64,000 bases of DNA from Macrostomum hystrix (Eukaryota; Platyhelminthes; Macrostomidae): contig CATNEN010000003.1 in the NCBI GenBank assembly GCA_950097015.1, positions 4,573,501 to 4,637,500 of the forward strand. Reading direction: 5' to 3'. Below, piece after piece: positions 1-11,490 of this stretch. The position numbers and the translations under genes were made by a program. Position 1 is the stretch's first letter. Each line of letters starts with the position of its first letter. The notes beneath the pieces were generated by a model. That model did not search any database. It was not told the origin of the DNA and was given only the letters and a program-made list of their open reading frames with translations.

Positions 1-1300
1 TCAACAGTAGTAAGAGGTATACTCCAGAGCCAATAACTATAGCCCGCATGAACAGCTGCTGAACTAAGCTGCCATGTACGTTTCTTTAACTGCGGAAAAC
101 CCTAGCTCCTAGCTCATAAACGCAGCGCATTGTTAAATGGCATAATACGCTCGTAGATTAACTGAAATTTTTAAACAGAAATGAAGAATTTTCTGCTCTT
201 TCCCTAGCGCTTTGTATTTGGGTTGGAGCTATGCCTCGTGCAGCCATGGACCTCCGTGGCAGTGGCAGTTAATTCTAATTGCTAGAATTGCTGCTGCTAC
301 AGTTTTAGGCTAGCTTATAGGGCTGTAGTGCTTATTTATCTGATGCTTACCATCTGATCGATGCCTTTCTTAGATAACGAATAGACGCTAGGCATCGACG
401 AGGTTTCAGAGTGAAGGAGAGCTCGTTTTGACTTATAGCTTATAGCTTATACTTATAGCTGCGCGTCCTCGGTCACAGCCATTGATACCCTCAATAGCAG
501 GTATATATTCTTACATTAAACATCTATATGTGAGTGCTAACAGCTAGTTGGAAAACGGAAAGTTAACAACTCATGAACTAATGGGCTCAACTGTGATTGT
601 TATTAAGTAATGCTTTGTTATTATTTGATTCAAATACACCAATATAAAAACAATTTATAAAAAAAGCATTTCGATGGGGTATATTCTGCAGACACACAGG
701 AGTTTATTATAAAAATAAAAAACCCCTTATTGATTTTTTTCAAAGTAGTAAACAAATATTTAGCTTTGAAAGTTGAAAAAGGCGGAAAATGTTTAATCAG
801 ATGGTGGACTTTCACGGAAACCGGTCATTCGGTTTGGGAGCTATCGTGAAATAGGCAATGGGTATTCGAAATACCTACGAGGTCTGTCACAGGGGGGAAT
901 AGCGTGCTTTTCCAACAGCATGACTACCATTTTGCCGTTCGTTTTAATACCAAGGGGGTTACCCCTTGAAAATGTTTTTGACACCGCTAGAATGCTTACA
1001 GCGTTGGGTGGTGACTGATTGGTTGACAGACCAAGCGATGGTTTCCTGAGGTTGAGCTGCGCCTAATAGTTAGGCTTGATCAGTGAAATTGGAGAAATTC
1101 GCGTCAGGGTGTCCGTAGTGGCCACCTGTTCCATCTGTTGTAGCTCTTGAAGGTCTAGATAGATAAGAGAGATCTAGATAATGGTAGGTGACCACCGAAA
1201 ACCACCGACCACCGCTAGCGCTTATGAGAAAAAATCCGACCTTCGGCCAGAACCGATGAATATCTCGACGGTATGAAGAGCTGGCGACTTGATTCTTGTT
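1..1300. other. No gene recognised; AT-rich flank
   Basis: I see no convincing coding exon here. Open frames are short and low in complexity, for example a Phe/Lys/Ile-rich frame at 630-815. One copy of an interspersed repeat lies at 801-890 and is listed separately. Confidence 0.5.
801..890 (-). repeat. Interspersed repeat family R3, copy A
   Basis: On the minus strand this reads as a diverged copy of the segments at 41019-41200 and 51540-51690. Shared landmarks are a block ending in CTCCCAAACCGAAT, then GACCGATTTTCGTGAAA and GTCCACCAT. All three copies are partial. They are probably remains of one transposable element, with no recognisable protein left. Confidence 0.6.
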
Positions 1301-2590
1301 TCAGAAGATGCGCAACAAAAATTCGGCTGGCTTTCTTGAGTTTCGTGTGCTTACGTTGCTCCGTTCGAGTGCAGCACAAAAATTGTTAAGTGATCCTTCA
1401 TTGTAGCAGTGGGCCTCCTTGTTGCTCCAGTGGTCAGTAGCAGCATTTCTCGAAAGCATGATGACTTTGTAGCGTCGGGTGAGGTTGAGAGTGCGTGGTT
1501 CGTTGTCAGACAAGTCCACCACAGTGTCCCAAATCTCATGTCGTGAATATGAAAATAGTATATTCGTCTCTAGAATAGTATATTCGTCTCTATTCGTCTC
1601 GAGAAACCCGTCTTCATCAGACCGCAGTGACCCGCCCATTGCTAAGATGTGTAGGGTCAGGACGGGGGTCAGGCCAGGCGTCCCGAAGGAGCACGTCCAA
1701 AAAATGAAGAGAGCGCTCCTCCTTGCGGTATTGCCTTGCGGTATTCCTGGGACCCCGTCTGGTGGTGTCCTAGCAGACTGGCGGTGACCGTGCGGTGAAC
1801 TGATCATGTCTTCCATCTGCCAGTTCGATGAACCAGAAGTCGTCGCACACTTTTTCTAAGACGTCAATACTCTCTAGGGTAGTGGCATGACTGAATTTGA
1901 GTCCAAGCAGGGCCTTGAGGAAGGCTGGAGAGGTATAAAAGACAGCAGTAGGATCGTGAGGCCGGAAGAAGTACCTGTTTAGCCGCTGCGAGTCACATTG
2001 ATCGCGTGATGAATGGTGTCTTGGTGGAAGCCGTTGTAACCTGAGAACACACTCGGAAGAAGCACCACGTTTTTTGATGATCATTTCGAGATTTCGCCCT
2101 TGTCCTTAAACTTGGTGCTGCTAGCACGTGTACAGCACAACGAGCGGCATCGTCGCTGCACCGTCGCTTCACCGACTCAGTGGCTCGCAGAGCACTGCTT
2201 CACGTGCTCCGAGTCTGCAATGTGCCGCAGCATCATACCCGATCTCCGGCGTCATGGCACTGTATCAGGACACAACGGCAGCGACGCCAGATGGACTATC
2301 ATACCTCCTCTGCACGACCTCCAGAGATTATAGATTATATTACTCCAAGGTCACACCGGTGCCCTTATTTTTTGTACTGGTCAACCGCGCCCTGCTGTCT
2401 TCGAAGACTGCTTGGCGGCCTGCAGCGGTAGCCGTCCTCGCCATCACTTCAAAGAAGGCCGAGGTGCTGGCGTGACCTGCCTGTTCAGATTCCACTCGGG
2501 GGTGGCGACGGCCCCAAGACTGCTACCAAAGTGCCGTCTAGACTACTTAATAATTAAAACAAGTAGTATGCGCATGACAGCAATACTTGT
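1301..2590. other. Unassigned region with overlapping open frames
   Basis: Minus-strand frames of 171 codons (1301-1816) and 104 codons (1770-2084) overlap, and shorter plus-strand frames cover 2100-2594. None shows a domain I recognise. The GC content is higher than in the flanks, and abutting minus-strand frames could mean an old transposon or exon remnant. I do not assign a function. Confidence 0.3.
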
Positions 2591-2912
2591 GTGATTGCAT
2601 TATTATTGTGTGTCGCTCTTTGGGAAAATTATCTTGCGAGTTCGTGTCCTGCTTCTTTCCATTAAAGCTATGATTATCAATTACTCACTACTTCAAGTAG
2701 CAAGTCAGTTAAACTGACAGTTAAAAATATTAAAAAAACGCTAATTACTATCTCCAAAAAAACAGTCAACCATTTACTTCCTGCTCAAAAAATATATTTG
2801 TAACCATGTCGGCTTTTATTTTAGATTATATTACATTGACACACACAACTACGAGTACTTTTCCCTTGATCTGAAGTAATCTGAACACTCGCGTTCCTCT
2901 TCTCTGTTCGCG

Positions 2913-4739
2913 TCAGATCCGAACATAGAAGTCTCCAATGATTTTGCTCAATTGAGTTGGAATCAGAGCGAATCTCAGAAGCAGACACTGGCCTCCAAGA
3001 CCAGCTGAAGAAGAAGACTGCCCAGGTGAGAACAGCACGGCCTGGCAGTTGCTGATGTGACACCTGACTGCGCAGTCCAGGAAGTTGAAAACTCCGGTTG
3101 AGGAATTCCGATAGGTCGAGGCGCTGTAGCCACTGCCAACAGTCAGCTGGGGCCGGCTTTGCTCGAGGCGAAGGGAGGAGCACGGACCTGCGGCGGTTTT
3201 GGCCATAGACTATTTTACCGAATAAAATGTGACGTTGTGCCTGTGTGACAATTAGCAATGAGAATCCGAGGGAATATTGTGGGAAGATGAGTAAATATCA
3301 AGGACGACACTAATAAGGTATACAAAGGGTGAAACACTGGCATTACACATGAAAGATTTTAAAGGCTATTTTTAAACGAAAACAAGTTGTTTATCCCCAG
3401 TGTTTTATTACGGGAGAGATATCCTTCTACTTTTCCAATCCTCGGTACCTTTTTAGAAATAGAAAGAATGCCACTTGCAGGGGTATGAATGGAATTGTAA
3501 AAAAGTGATCGCCTAGCAAGCGATATCGAAAAGCATTACTTTGCGTTTAATTTGCAAAACACTCTCAGAGCAGGAACTTGAAATACACCTGACATTTTTA
3601 TTTACAATCCTATAATTGGTGTCCTCTAGCTATGAAGTCAGTAACACTGTAAACTACCTATCCATCAGAGCATCAAACAATCGATCAACCTATGGAAATT
3701 TCAGCTCATTATCCCATTAATCTATCAAAATTTATGATTAAACTATCAAGCAATCGATCAACCTTATCAAACTACGAGTATAAATCAAACAATAAAAATA
3801 TCAATCAACCAATCAATCTATCAATCAAATAATCTAGCTATCAATCAGCCTATAAAACTATCGATCAAGCTAAAGGGGGGTCGGTGGCAGAGCGGTTAAC
3901 GCGTTTGCCTCTCGCACCAAGGTCCCTGAGTTCGATTCCGCGGCGAGGCCGCATTCATTTGGGGCGCAGCCGCGGAGAGAAGGCTTGGGGGCTTGTCGTG
4001 CAATTTACGCCCTTGAGGACCAACCTCCAAGGCACAGTGAGAGTGTACACTGCCTGACGATGAGAAAGTCAGGGCAGATGTACACTCCTGTGTGAGCGTG
4101 TGCCTGCGTACAGTATCTGTGTGCGTGTGTGCTCAGGAGTCAGCGAAATGGGCAGAATTGCCTCCTCGCTGTCTGCGGGTCTAGTGTCACCAAATGATGT
4201 GCCATTGCCCGCAGCCCTCCTGCAATTATTATTATTATTATTATCGATCAATCTATCAACCCATCAATCAATCAATCAGGCTATCAATCCATCAATCAGT
4301 CAGGTTTTCAATCCATCAAGTCAGCAGGCCTCTCACCTTGATGTCTGTAGGCGTAGACGGAGTTTCGCCAAGGAGCGCCGCAGATTTGGCTGGAGTCGCC
4401 GCTGCAGGCGGTGTTGCACTGAGCCTCACTAACCTGACCAATCCTGCCATAGGTGGAGCCGCAGAAGCATTCAGCAACTGACTGCACAGCGAAGTAGTGG
4501 AATCCAGATCCCACTGAGCAGATGCGGCTGCACAGCTGCACAGTCATGCCGGAGCTGTCCCGCACTGCTCCGTAGGACTGAACGCTGAATGAGCCCAGCT
4601 GTTGAATGCCTACAAGACCGTCTAGATCTCTGCTGTTTGAGTCTGAGAAGCAGCCAATGTAGGTGTACTGTCTATTGGCAGCTGCTGACAGACAAAAGGC
4701 AGCTGTCAATAAGATTGATTGCAGAGCAAGCATGTCCAA
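2913..4739 (-). CDS. Secreted WSC/PAN-domain protein, copy 1
   Basis: Exon 1 runs 4739-4337. It starts with a hydrophobic signal peptide (residues 1-21, SILLTAAFCLSAAA) and continues into a WSC-type carbohydrate-binding domain: YIGCFSDS, a central CSRIC, FHYFAVQ, ECFCGS, then CNTACSGD and ICG. The Cys spacing is that of WSC domains. It ends at a CAAG/GTGAGA donor in phase 1. A second Cys-rich exon follows at 3209-2913 after an AATAG acceptor. Its CAVRCHISNC and later QCLLL pattern resembles a PAN/apple domain, and it ends with a stop. The acceptor phase fits this frame only as phase 0, so an intermediate exon may exist or the two exons may not join directly. Another frame over the same DNA stays open to 2821 but lacks the Cys pattern. 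WSC proteins bind glycans at the cell surface or outside the cell; the role here is unknown. A near copy lies at 12504-20484. Confidence 0.6.
3640..3874. repeat. Degenerate ATCAATC-type simple repeat
   Basis: Loose repetition of ATCAATCAACCTATC-like words between the PAN exon and the SINE. A matching, separately drifted tract lies at about 12830-13118 in the second copy of the locus. Confidence 0.6.
3875..4245 (+). mobile_element. tRNA-derived SINE, family S1, copy A (full length)
   Basis: The head looks like a tRNA. An A-box-like TGGCAGAGCGGTTAACGCG and a B-box-like GAGTTCGATTCC lie about 30 bases apart, as in internal RNA polymerase III promoters. A unique body follows, with GGGGCGCAGCCGCGG and TGACGATGAGAAAGTCAGG, and the element ends in a short (ATT)n tail. 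Other copies lie at 12118, 13119, 22498, 28146, 29306, 30421 and 48072. This copy keeps the uninterrupted site where copy B carries a BEL/Pao insertion. Confidence 0.8.
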
Positions 4740-4860
4740 ATGTTTTCAATGAATTTTCCAGTGGCTTCAGACTGCAGAATTGCTCTTCATAACAAACGGA
4801 TCTCTGCGTGGGAAAACGTCTCTGCTGCAATTGCTCTTCTTAATTGGCTGATTGGACCAA

Positions 4861-6120
4861 AGTGTAGTGTAGTGTAGTGTAGCTAATACCTGTGTGTGTA
4901 CTTGTGGAGTGTAGCTAATACCTGTGTGTGTACTTGTGGAGTGTAGCTAATACCTGTGTGTGTACTTGTGGAGTGTAGCCAATACCTGTGCGTGTACTTG
5001 TGGAGTGTAGCTAATACCTGTGCGTGTACTTGTGGAGTGTAGCTAATACCTGTGCGTGTACTTGTGGAGTGTAGCTAATACCTGTGCGTGTACTTGTGGA
5101 GTGTAGCCAATACCTGTGTGTGTACTTGTGGAGTGTAGCTAATACCTGTGTGTGTACTTGTGGAGTGTAGCTAATACCTGTGTGTGTACTTGTGGAGTGT
5201 AGCTAATACCTGTGTGTGTACTTGTGGAGTGTAGCTAATACCTGTGCGTGTACTTGTGGAGTGTAGCTAATACCTGTGCGTGTACTTGTGGAGTGTAGCT
5301 AATACCAGTGTGTGTACTTGTGGAGTGTAGCTAATACCTGTGTGTGTACTTGTGGAGTGTAGCTAATACCTGTGTGTGTACTTGTGGAGTGTAGCTAATA
5401 CCTGTGCGTGTACTTGTGGAGTGTAGCCAATACCTGTGTGTGTACTTGTGGAGTGTAGCTAATACCTGTGTGTGTACTTGTGGAGTGTAGCTAATACCTG
5501 TGCGTGTACTTGTGGAGTGTAGCCAATACCTGTGTGTGTACTTGTGGAGTGTAGCTAATACCAGTGTGTGTACTTGTGGAGTGTAGCCAATACCTGTGTG
5601 TGTACTTGTGGAGTGTAGCTAATACCTGTGCGTGTACTTGTGGAGTGTAGCTAATACCTGTGCGTGTACTTGTGGAGTGTAGCTAATACCAGTGTGTGTA
5701 CTTGTGGAGTGTAGCTAATACCTGTGTGTGTACTTGTGGAGTGTAGCTAATACCTGTGCGTGTACTTGTGGAGTGTAGCTAATACCAGTGTGTGTACTTG
5801 TGGAGTGTAGCTAATACCTGTGTGTGTACTTGTGGAGTGTAGCTAATACCTGTGCGTGTACTTGTGGAGTGTAGCTAATACCTGTGTGTGTACTTGTGGA
5901 GTGTAGCTAATACCTGTGTGTGTACTTGTAGAGTGTAGCTAATACCTGTGTGCGTACTTGTAGAGTGTAGCTAATACCTGTGTGTGTACTTGTGGAGTGT
6001 AGCTAATACCTGTGTTTACTTGTGGAGTGTAGGTAATACCTGTGTGTGTACTTGTGGAGTGTAGCTAATACCTGTGCGTGTACATTAGTGTGTAGCTAAT
6101 ACCTGTGTGTGTACATTAAG
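4861..6120. repeat. 32-bp minisatellite
   Basis: About 39 head-to-tail copies of a 32-bp unit that begins GTGTAGCTAATACCTGTG and ends ACTTGTGGA. Variant sites (CTAATACC/CCAATACC, GTGTGTG/GTGCGTG, CCTGTG/CCAGTG) are shuffled among units. The last few units are degenerate. No coding frame is supported. Confidence 0.95.
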
Positions 6121-6175
6121 GTGTAAAACTGTGTGCGTTCATATGGGGGTATTGCTACTACCCAATCCTAATATA

Positions 6176-6214
6176 ATTTTTTGCGATTGAATTCGTCCAA
6201 ACTGCAAAACCTTT
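6176..6214 (+). repeat. Left terminal inverted repeat
   Basis: Matches the reverse complement of 9193-9231 over the core TTTTGCGATTGAATTCGTCC and on through AAACTGCAAAACCTTT. The outermost three bases differ (ATT against CCC). A TA precedes it. Confidence 0.8.
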
Positions 6215-6481
6215 AAATAGTGAAGCGAGGCAATGTCGAGTATTTAATTTAAAGAATAAGAACCAGTGATATAGTTACAATGTATTTGCAATAAAGTAAC
6301 CGCCATATCAACAAAAAACTCCAACGGCAAGAAGATAAAGGATGAAAGCGAAGATTAAACTCCAACGGCAAGAAAATAGAAGCAAATACGGAACTCCAAG
6401 AACAAGACGACACAAACAGTCAGTAGCTCGTACATAAAGGAAACGCTGGAACTTCACCTACTGAGCATCTAACTTCCGAAG

Positions 6482-7666
6482 CTATCTATCATGGGATGTC
6501 GTCGGTATTGGTGGGAGTTTTGACGAGCGTCTTACTAGTCCTTTGAAAAAAACGTTGGCTAGCCGACGGGACACACTGTCCATGCTGAACTGTGTCTTAG
6601 TTGGAAAGTAAAGGTCCTTAATAACATAAAACAGCTTCTGCACGCGAGTTGCGCACGTAGGAGAGTGCAGAATAAAACTGCTGTAGCAGAGACAGGATAA
6701 GTCTAACACCCATTGTGGAGGATGACAAAGCTTACCGTGAGATAACTCTTTAGTGAATTCGCTGGCTGGAATGCTCGTTTCTGATATCAAATCTGTTCCT
6801 TTGATGCCTTCTTTAGTCGCTGTATAACCTGTCAATTTCCAATAAAGCACGGTTCTGATAAATTGTTTTTTATCAGATTGTGTAAAACCTCGTTGTGAAT
6901 TAAATTTTAATTAATATCCAGCTTACCTGCGACATTGTAGAGCGAATTGGGTTGGGTGAGACAAAAAATCGAACAGACAAGTCTCCATCTTTATCTAACA
7001 TAAACAAGTAAACGTCTTCGTTCAGAATAGCTGTGTTCAGTGCATGTCGAGATACGACATACGAATTTTTCACCTCAGCTCGAAAATTTTCCCATGCCGG
7101 CAAAAAATCAAGCAGCTGAAAAGCGTCCATCTCATCGATGTCGCCGCACCTCGCGTCAGAAAGAACATCGCGCTTTTCGGCCTGTCGGTCCTGGTCTAAA
7201 ATAAGAGTAAAAATAAAAGTAAGATAATTGTGAGCGGCAAAATCGATATAGACGCTAAGTGTTGAGCAATCTTTAAGCTACGTACCTTGGTTCTGAACAA
7301 AACACGAGCTAGGAACTCCATTAAAACAGAAGGAGGATTAATTGGCTTTTCGTTAGAGTTTTTCTTGGCCATTGGAGCATCGCTTGGCCAATGCTTTACG
7401 CACACGCCCATGCTGTCAGTCACTCTCTAAAATTATACATTTTGGGTTTCAAGTTGTTTGGACGAGACTGGCATGCAGAATTGAAGCGGAATTATGCAGC
7501 AGTAATGACAGCAAATGATCTGGTTTCTTACCTGGAGAATATTTGGCAGCGCCTTTCTCCATCGCTCTCGCTCCTGTGGATCTCTGGGAAACGCAAATAT
7601 CCGTGTTCGAACGGCTTCAGAGTTGTAATTTGACGAGCACGGAAATACGCTGCACTTTCTTGGCAT
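6482..7666 (-). CDS. THAP zinc-finger protein carried by the transposon
   Basis: Exons at 7666-7532, 7426-7286 and 7190-6927 join in phase 0 with consensus GT-AG signals (CAG/GTAAGA, TTTTAG, AAG/GTACGT, CAG). They give 180 unbroken codons. Exons 1-2 hold a complete THAP C2CH finger: C5, C10, then VCVKH supplying C54 and H57, with the conserved FAFPRDP, ERWRKAL tryptophan and closing PINPPSV box. Exon 3 is unrecognised. A further stretch at 6854-6482 contains VLYWKLTGYTATK and ASEFTKELSHGKL, like the C-terminal part of P-element/THAP-type transposases. It is one base out of phase with the only good acceptor (TATCAG), so the gene is frameshifted there or ends early after about 192 codons. THAP fingers bind DNA sequence-specifically. 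Here it may be an accessory transposon protein or a protein on its way to host use. Confidence 0.6.
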
Positions 7667-7950
7667 TTCATCAAGTGAATAAAAAATGCTTCTCTTGATA
7701 TAGTTCAGCTATATCTGCTGGCCGCAGCTAAAGCAATTTTAATTTGCTTGATAGCAGAGAAGACTCGAAAAAGCCATAGAACAATACTTTTAAGCGAGCC
7801 CCTCAGATTTTTTGCCATGAATTGGCTCGTTTCGCATCCCGAGGGTTTTAGTTGTCCCTGGTTAACACCCAATTGACAGTTCGCTTTCGCTACCACTACA
7901 GCTACAGCAACGCATATCTTCCATTCTGAACCCGACAAAACAGTCGAAGA

Positions 7951-8990
7951 TGAACCGAGGCCCCTACCATCCAGTGTCAAACGAAGACCGCAGGCAATTG
8001 GCCTTGGCTTTTGAAGAAGGCCGCGATTGGAAACAACTGGCCGATATCCTTGGGATCGATCAAGAGAAAGACAGCCAAAACGATTGTCGACACCTACGTT
8101 CAAACCGGGCGCATTGAGAAGCTTCCATCAGCAGGTGGCGTCCGAAGCAACTGCAAGAGCAGCAGATTGAGTCAATCATCGAGTTCCTCGAGGCAAACCC
8201 GTCCGTGACATTACAAATTATGCGGAACCATCTGATGCAACTTGGCAATGAAGATCAACTTCCTCATGTCTCAACCATAAGTCGAGCACTTGACAAACAG
8301 CTGGTGACTTTGAAGCTGGCTAGGCAGATTACGTTTGATTGGAACGACCCAGTTGTGAAGGCGGCGAGATGTGAGTACGCACAGTGGATGATGAACGAAG
8401 GACACGACAGGAACCAGATTTCGATGAGTTCGGGCTGAACCTGTGGACGGCGAGAACTCAAGGATGGGCATATCGAGGCCAGGCTGCGGTGAGAACGGTA
8501 TGTGGTCAGCGCGGACAAAACCTGACTCTGCTTGGCCATATCTCCGCAATGGGAACTTGTTCACTATGCGCTGGTGGAAGGAGGTTTTCGAGCTCAAAAT
8601 TTTGCAGACTTCTTAGTAGAGCTGGATGTTCTGGTGGAGGCTGAGTGGGCGGCGATCTTTGATGGGGCCCGCGCTCACCTTCAAGTCCCTGGACTTTCAC
8701 CGCAACACAGCACCTATCAATTGCCACCGTACTCTCCGTATCTCAACCCAACTGAGCCCGCAGGGTCTTCCCTGAAGGCATCAGTGAAGAGGGCACTGTC
8801 AGTTCCCGCTATTCAGCACGAGCGCTCTAATCGGCAAGCTGCTGCTGCTGCGAACCTGACTCTGCATGCCTGGCGGATGCACATTTTGAAGAGAGAGGTC
8901 GAAGCTGCACTGCACGTGAAGTGCCAGCAATGGACCAATCACACTGTGGGTTTTACTACGGCCGCTGTTTGGACTACGAAGACATTTTGA
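7951..8990 (+). pseudogene. Broken Tc1/mariner-type (DDE) transposase
   Basis: A likely start at 7951 leads into an N-terminal helix-turn-helix (FEEGRDWKQLADILGID). The frame then breaks, continuing as YVQTGRIEKLPSAGG and later VTLQIMRNHLMQLG in other frames. The catalytic part shows the first Asp in FDEFGLNLWTART, GQRGQNLTL, the second in FDGARAH, and LPPYSPYLNPTE with the third acidic residue, all typical of the IS630/Tc1/mariner DDE domain. At least three frameshifts separate these blocks, so no functional enzyme is made. The last block is open from 8532 to the stop at 8990. Confidence 0.85.
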
Positions 8991-9192
8991 ACAAACATTC
9001 TAACAAGAGACACTGTTTTTGCTTTGTTCAATATCTCGTGATAGCAAATAAAGTCGCTCCGTTTAGCTGTTAGCTGTTTGGACGAAGGGTTTAGACGAAA
9101 TGTTTTACAAACTGGATGAACCGTTTTGCGTGAACACAGTTGTCTATGGTATAATCTAAATTTAGCTCCCATTAAGAAAGCGTTAGTGGACG

Positions 9193-9231
9193 AAAGGTTT
9201 TGCAGTTTGGACGAATTCAATCGCAAAAGGG
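9193..9231 (-). repeat. Right terminal inverted repeat
   Basis: Inverted partner of 6176-6214; followed by TA at 9232-9233. Confidence 0.8.
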
Positions 9232-9331
9232 TATACTAATTAATTGTCTGTGAGATTCTATAGAATCGTTCCATAGAGCTGTTCCATAGGTGGGGGGAGG
9301 ATTAGAGGATTAGAGGAGGATTAGATTGCTT

Positions 9332-9518
9332 GGATGAGCAATTGTGGAACGCCGTGTTCTTTGAGCAGCCATGCAATGGCCGGCCTGCTGATGGAATCAA
9401 ACGCTTTGAGGAAGTCGACGAAAACGATGGATGCCGACATCAGTCGCGTCCTGCAGGCTTCGACCACGCAGCGGATGGCAGCCACCTGCTCGAGCGGCCA
9501 GGGCGGAAACCACTCTGG
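9332..9518 (-). pseudogene. Non-LTR (LINE) reverse transcriptase fragment
   Basis: The minus strand reads QSGFRPGRS, then, after a one-base shift, EQVAAIRCVVEACR and IVFVDFLKAFDSISRP, followed by WLLKEHGVP. These are reverse transcriptase blocks of LINE elements, including motif A with its catalytic Asp (FVDFLKAFD). Only about 60 codons survive. The fragment abuts the 9519-11490 minisatellite. Confidence 0.75.
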
Positions 9519-11490
9519 AGGTGGAGGATTAGATGATGGGAGAGGATTAGATGATAGATTAGATGATGGGAGAGTAGTAGATGATGGGAGAGGATTAGAT
9601 GTTAGATTAGATGATGGGAGAGGAGTAGATGATGGGAGAGGAGTAGATGATGGTAGAGGAGTAGATGATGGGAGAGGATTAGATGATAGATTAGATGATG
9701 GGAGAGGAGTAGATGATGGGAGAGGATTAGATGATAGATTAGATGATGGGAGAGGAGTAGATGGTGGGAGAGGATTAGATGATGGATTAGATTATGGGAG
9801 AGAATTAGATGATGGATTAGATGATGGGAGAGGATTAGATGATGGGAGAGGATTAGATGATGGATTAGATGATGGGAGAGGATTAGATGATGGATTAGAT
9901 GATGGGAGAGGATTAGATGATGGGAGAGGATTAGATGATGGGAGAGGATTAGATGAAGGGAGAGGATTAGATTATGGATTAGATGATGGAGAGGATTAGA
10001 TGATGGATTAGATGATGGAGAGGATTAGATGATGGAGAGGATTAGATGATGGGAGAGGATTAGATGATGGGAGAGGATTAGATGAAGGGAGAGGATTAGA
10101 TTATGGATTAGATGATGGAGAGGATTAGATTATGGATTAGATGATAGAGAGGATTAGATGATGGATTAGATGATGGAGAGGATTAGATTATGGATTAGAT
10201 GATAGAGAGGATTAGATTATGGATTAGATGATGGAGAGGATTAGATTATGGATTAGATGATAGAGAGGATTAGATTATGGATTAGATGATAGAGAGGATT
10301 AGATGATGGATTAGATGATAGAGAGGATTAGATGATGGATTAGATGATGGAGAGGATTAGATTATGGATTAGATGATAGAGAGGATTAGATTATGGATTA
10401 GATGATGGGAGAGGATTAGATGATGGATTAGATGATGGGAGAGGATTAGATTATGGATTAGATGATGGGAGAGGATTAGATTATGGATAAGATGATGGGA
10501 GAGGATTAGATGATGGATTAGATGATGGGGAGGATTAGATGATGGATTAGATGATGGGGAGTATTAGATGATGGAGAGGATTAGATGATGGGAGAGGATT
10601 AGATGATGGAGAGGATTAGATGATGGGAGAGGATTAGATGATGGAGAGGATTAGATGATGGGAGAGGATTAGATGATGGGAGAGGATTAGATGAAGGGAG
10701 AGGATTAGATTATGGATTAGATGATGGGAGAGGATTAGATGATGGATTAGATGATGGGAGAGGATTAGATGATGGGAGAGGATTAGATGATGGGAGAGGA
10801 TTAGATGATGGATTAGATGATGGGTTAAATGATGGGAGAGGATTAGATGGTGAGGGGAGGATTAGATGGTGGGAGAGGATTAGATAATGGGAGAGGATTA
10901 GATGGTGGGGGGAGGATTAGATGATGGGAGAGGATTAGATAATGGGAGAGGATTAGATGGTGGGGGGAGGATTAGATGATGGGAGAGGATTAGATGGTGG
11001 GGAGGATTAGATGATGGGGAGGATTAGATGGTGGGAGAGGATTAGATGATGGGAGAGGATTAGATGATGGGAGAGGATTAGATAATGGGAGAGGATTAGA
11101 AGTCGGGAGAGGATTAGATGGTGGGGAGGATTAGATGATGGGGAGTATTAGATGGTGGGGAGGATTAGATGGTGGGAGAGGATTAGATGATGGGAGAGGA
11201 TTAGATGATGGGAGAGGATTAGATGATGGGAGAGGATTAGATGATGGGAGAGGATTAGATGATGGGAGAGGATTAGATGATGGATTAGATGATGGGAGAG
11301 GATTAGATAATGGGAGAGGATTAGATGATGGGAGAGGATTAGATGATGGGAGAGGATTAGATAATGGGAGAGGATTAGATGATGGGAGAGGATTAGATGA
11401 TGGGAGAGGATTAGATAATGGTAGAGGATTAGATGATGGGAGAGTATTAGAAGTCGGGTGTGGATAAGATGATGGGGGGTAGATGATTGG
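9519..11490. repeat. GGATTAGATGATGGGAGA minisatellite
   Basis: About 2 kb of an 18-bp unit GGATTAGATGATGGGAGA mixed with a 9-bp half unit GATGGATTA, giving 18- and 27-bp periods. Units lose or gain one G or swap GAT for TAT, so frames open and close along it. The Gly/Asp-rich plus-strand and Pro/Ser/Asn-rich minus-strand open frames are by-products of the repeat. Confidence 0.95.

Larger units (their letters stand above)
6176..9231 (+). mobile_element. Tc1/mariner (IS630-like) transposon with two genes
   Basis: The element is bounded by inverted repeats of about 39 bp that share TTTTGCGATTGAATTCGTCC. Both ends sit next to a TA dinucleotide (6174-6175 and 9232-9233), the usual target of this superfamily. 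The plus strand carries a decayed DDE transposase (7951-8990). The minus strand carries a THAP-domain gene (7666 down to about 6482). The two start 284 bp apart, head to head. Subterminal TTTGGACGAA-like words recur near 9070-9110. The element is old, since its transposase has several frameshifts. Confidence 0.75.

Noticed and set aside
2821..3258. 145-codon alternative frame over the PAN-like exon
   Set aside because: It lacks the Cys pattern, and the same frame hits an early stop in copy 2, whereas the Cys-rich frame is kept in both.
4861..6120. Possible CRISPR array
   Set aside because: Units are contiguous and near-identical with no unique spacers, and the DNA is animal. The same holds for every other array in the window.
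9334..9999. 221-codon Gly/Asp/Leu-rich plus-strand frame
   Set aside because: It starts antisense to the LINE fragment and continues into the minisatellite.
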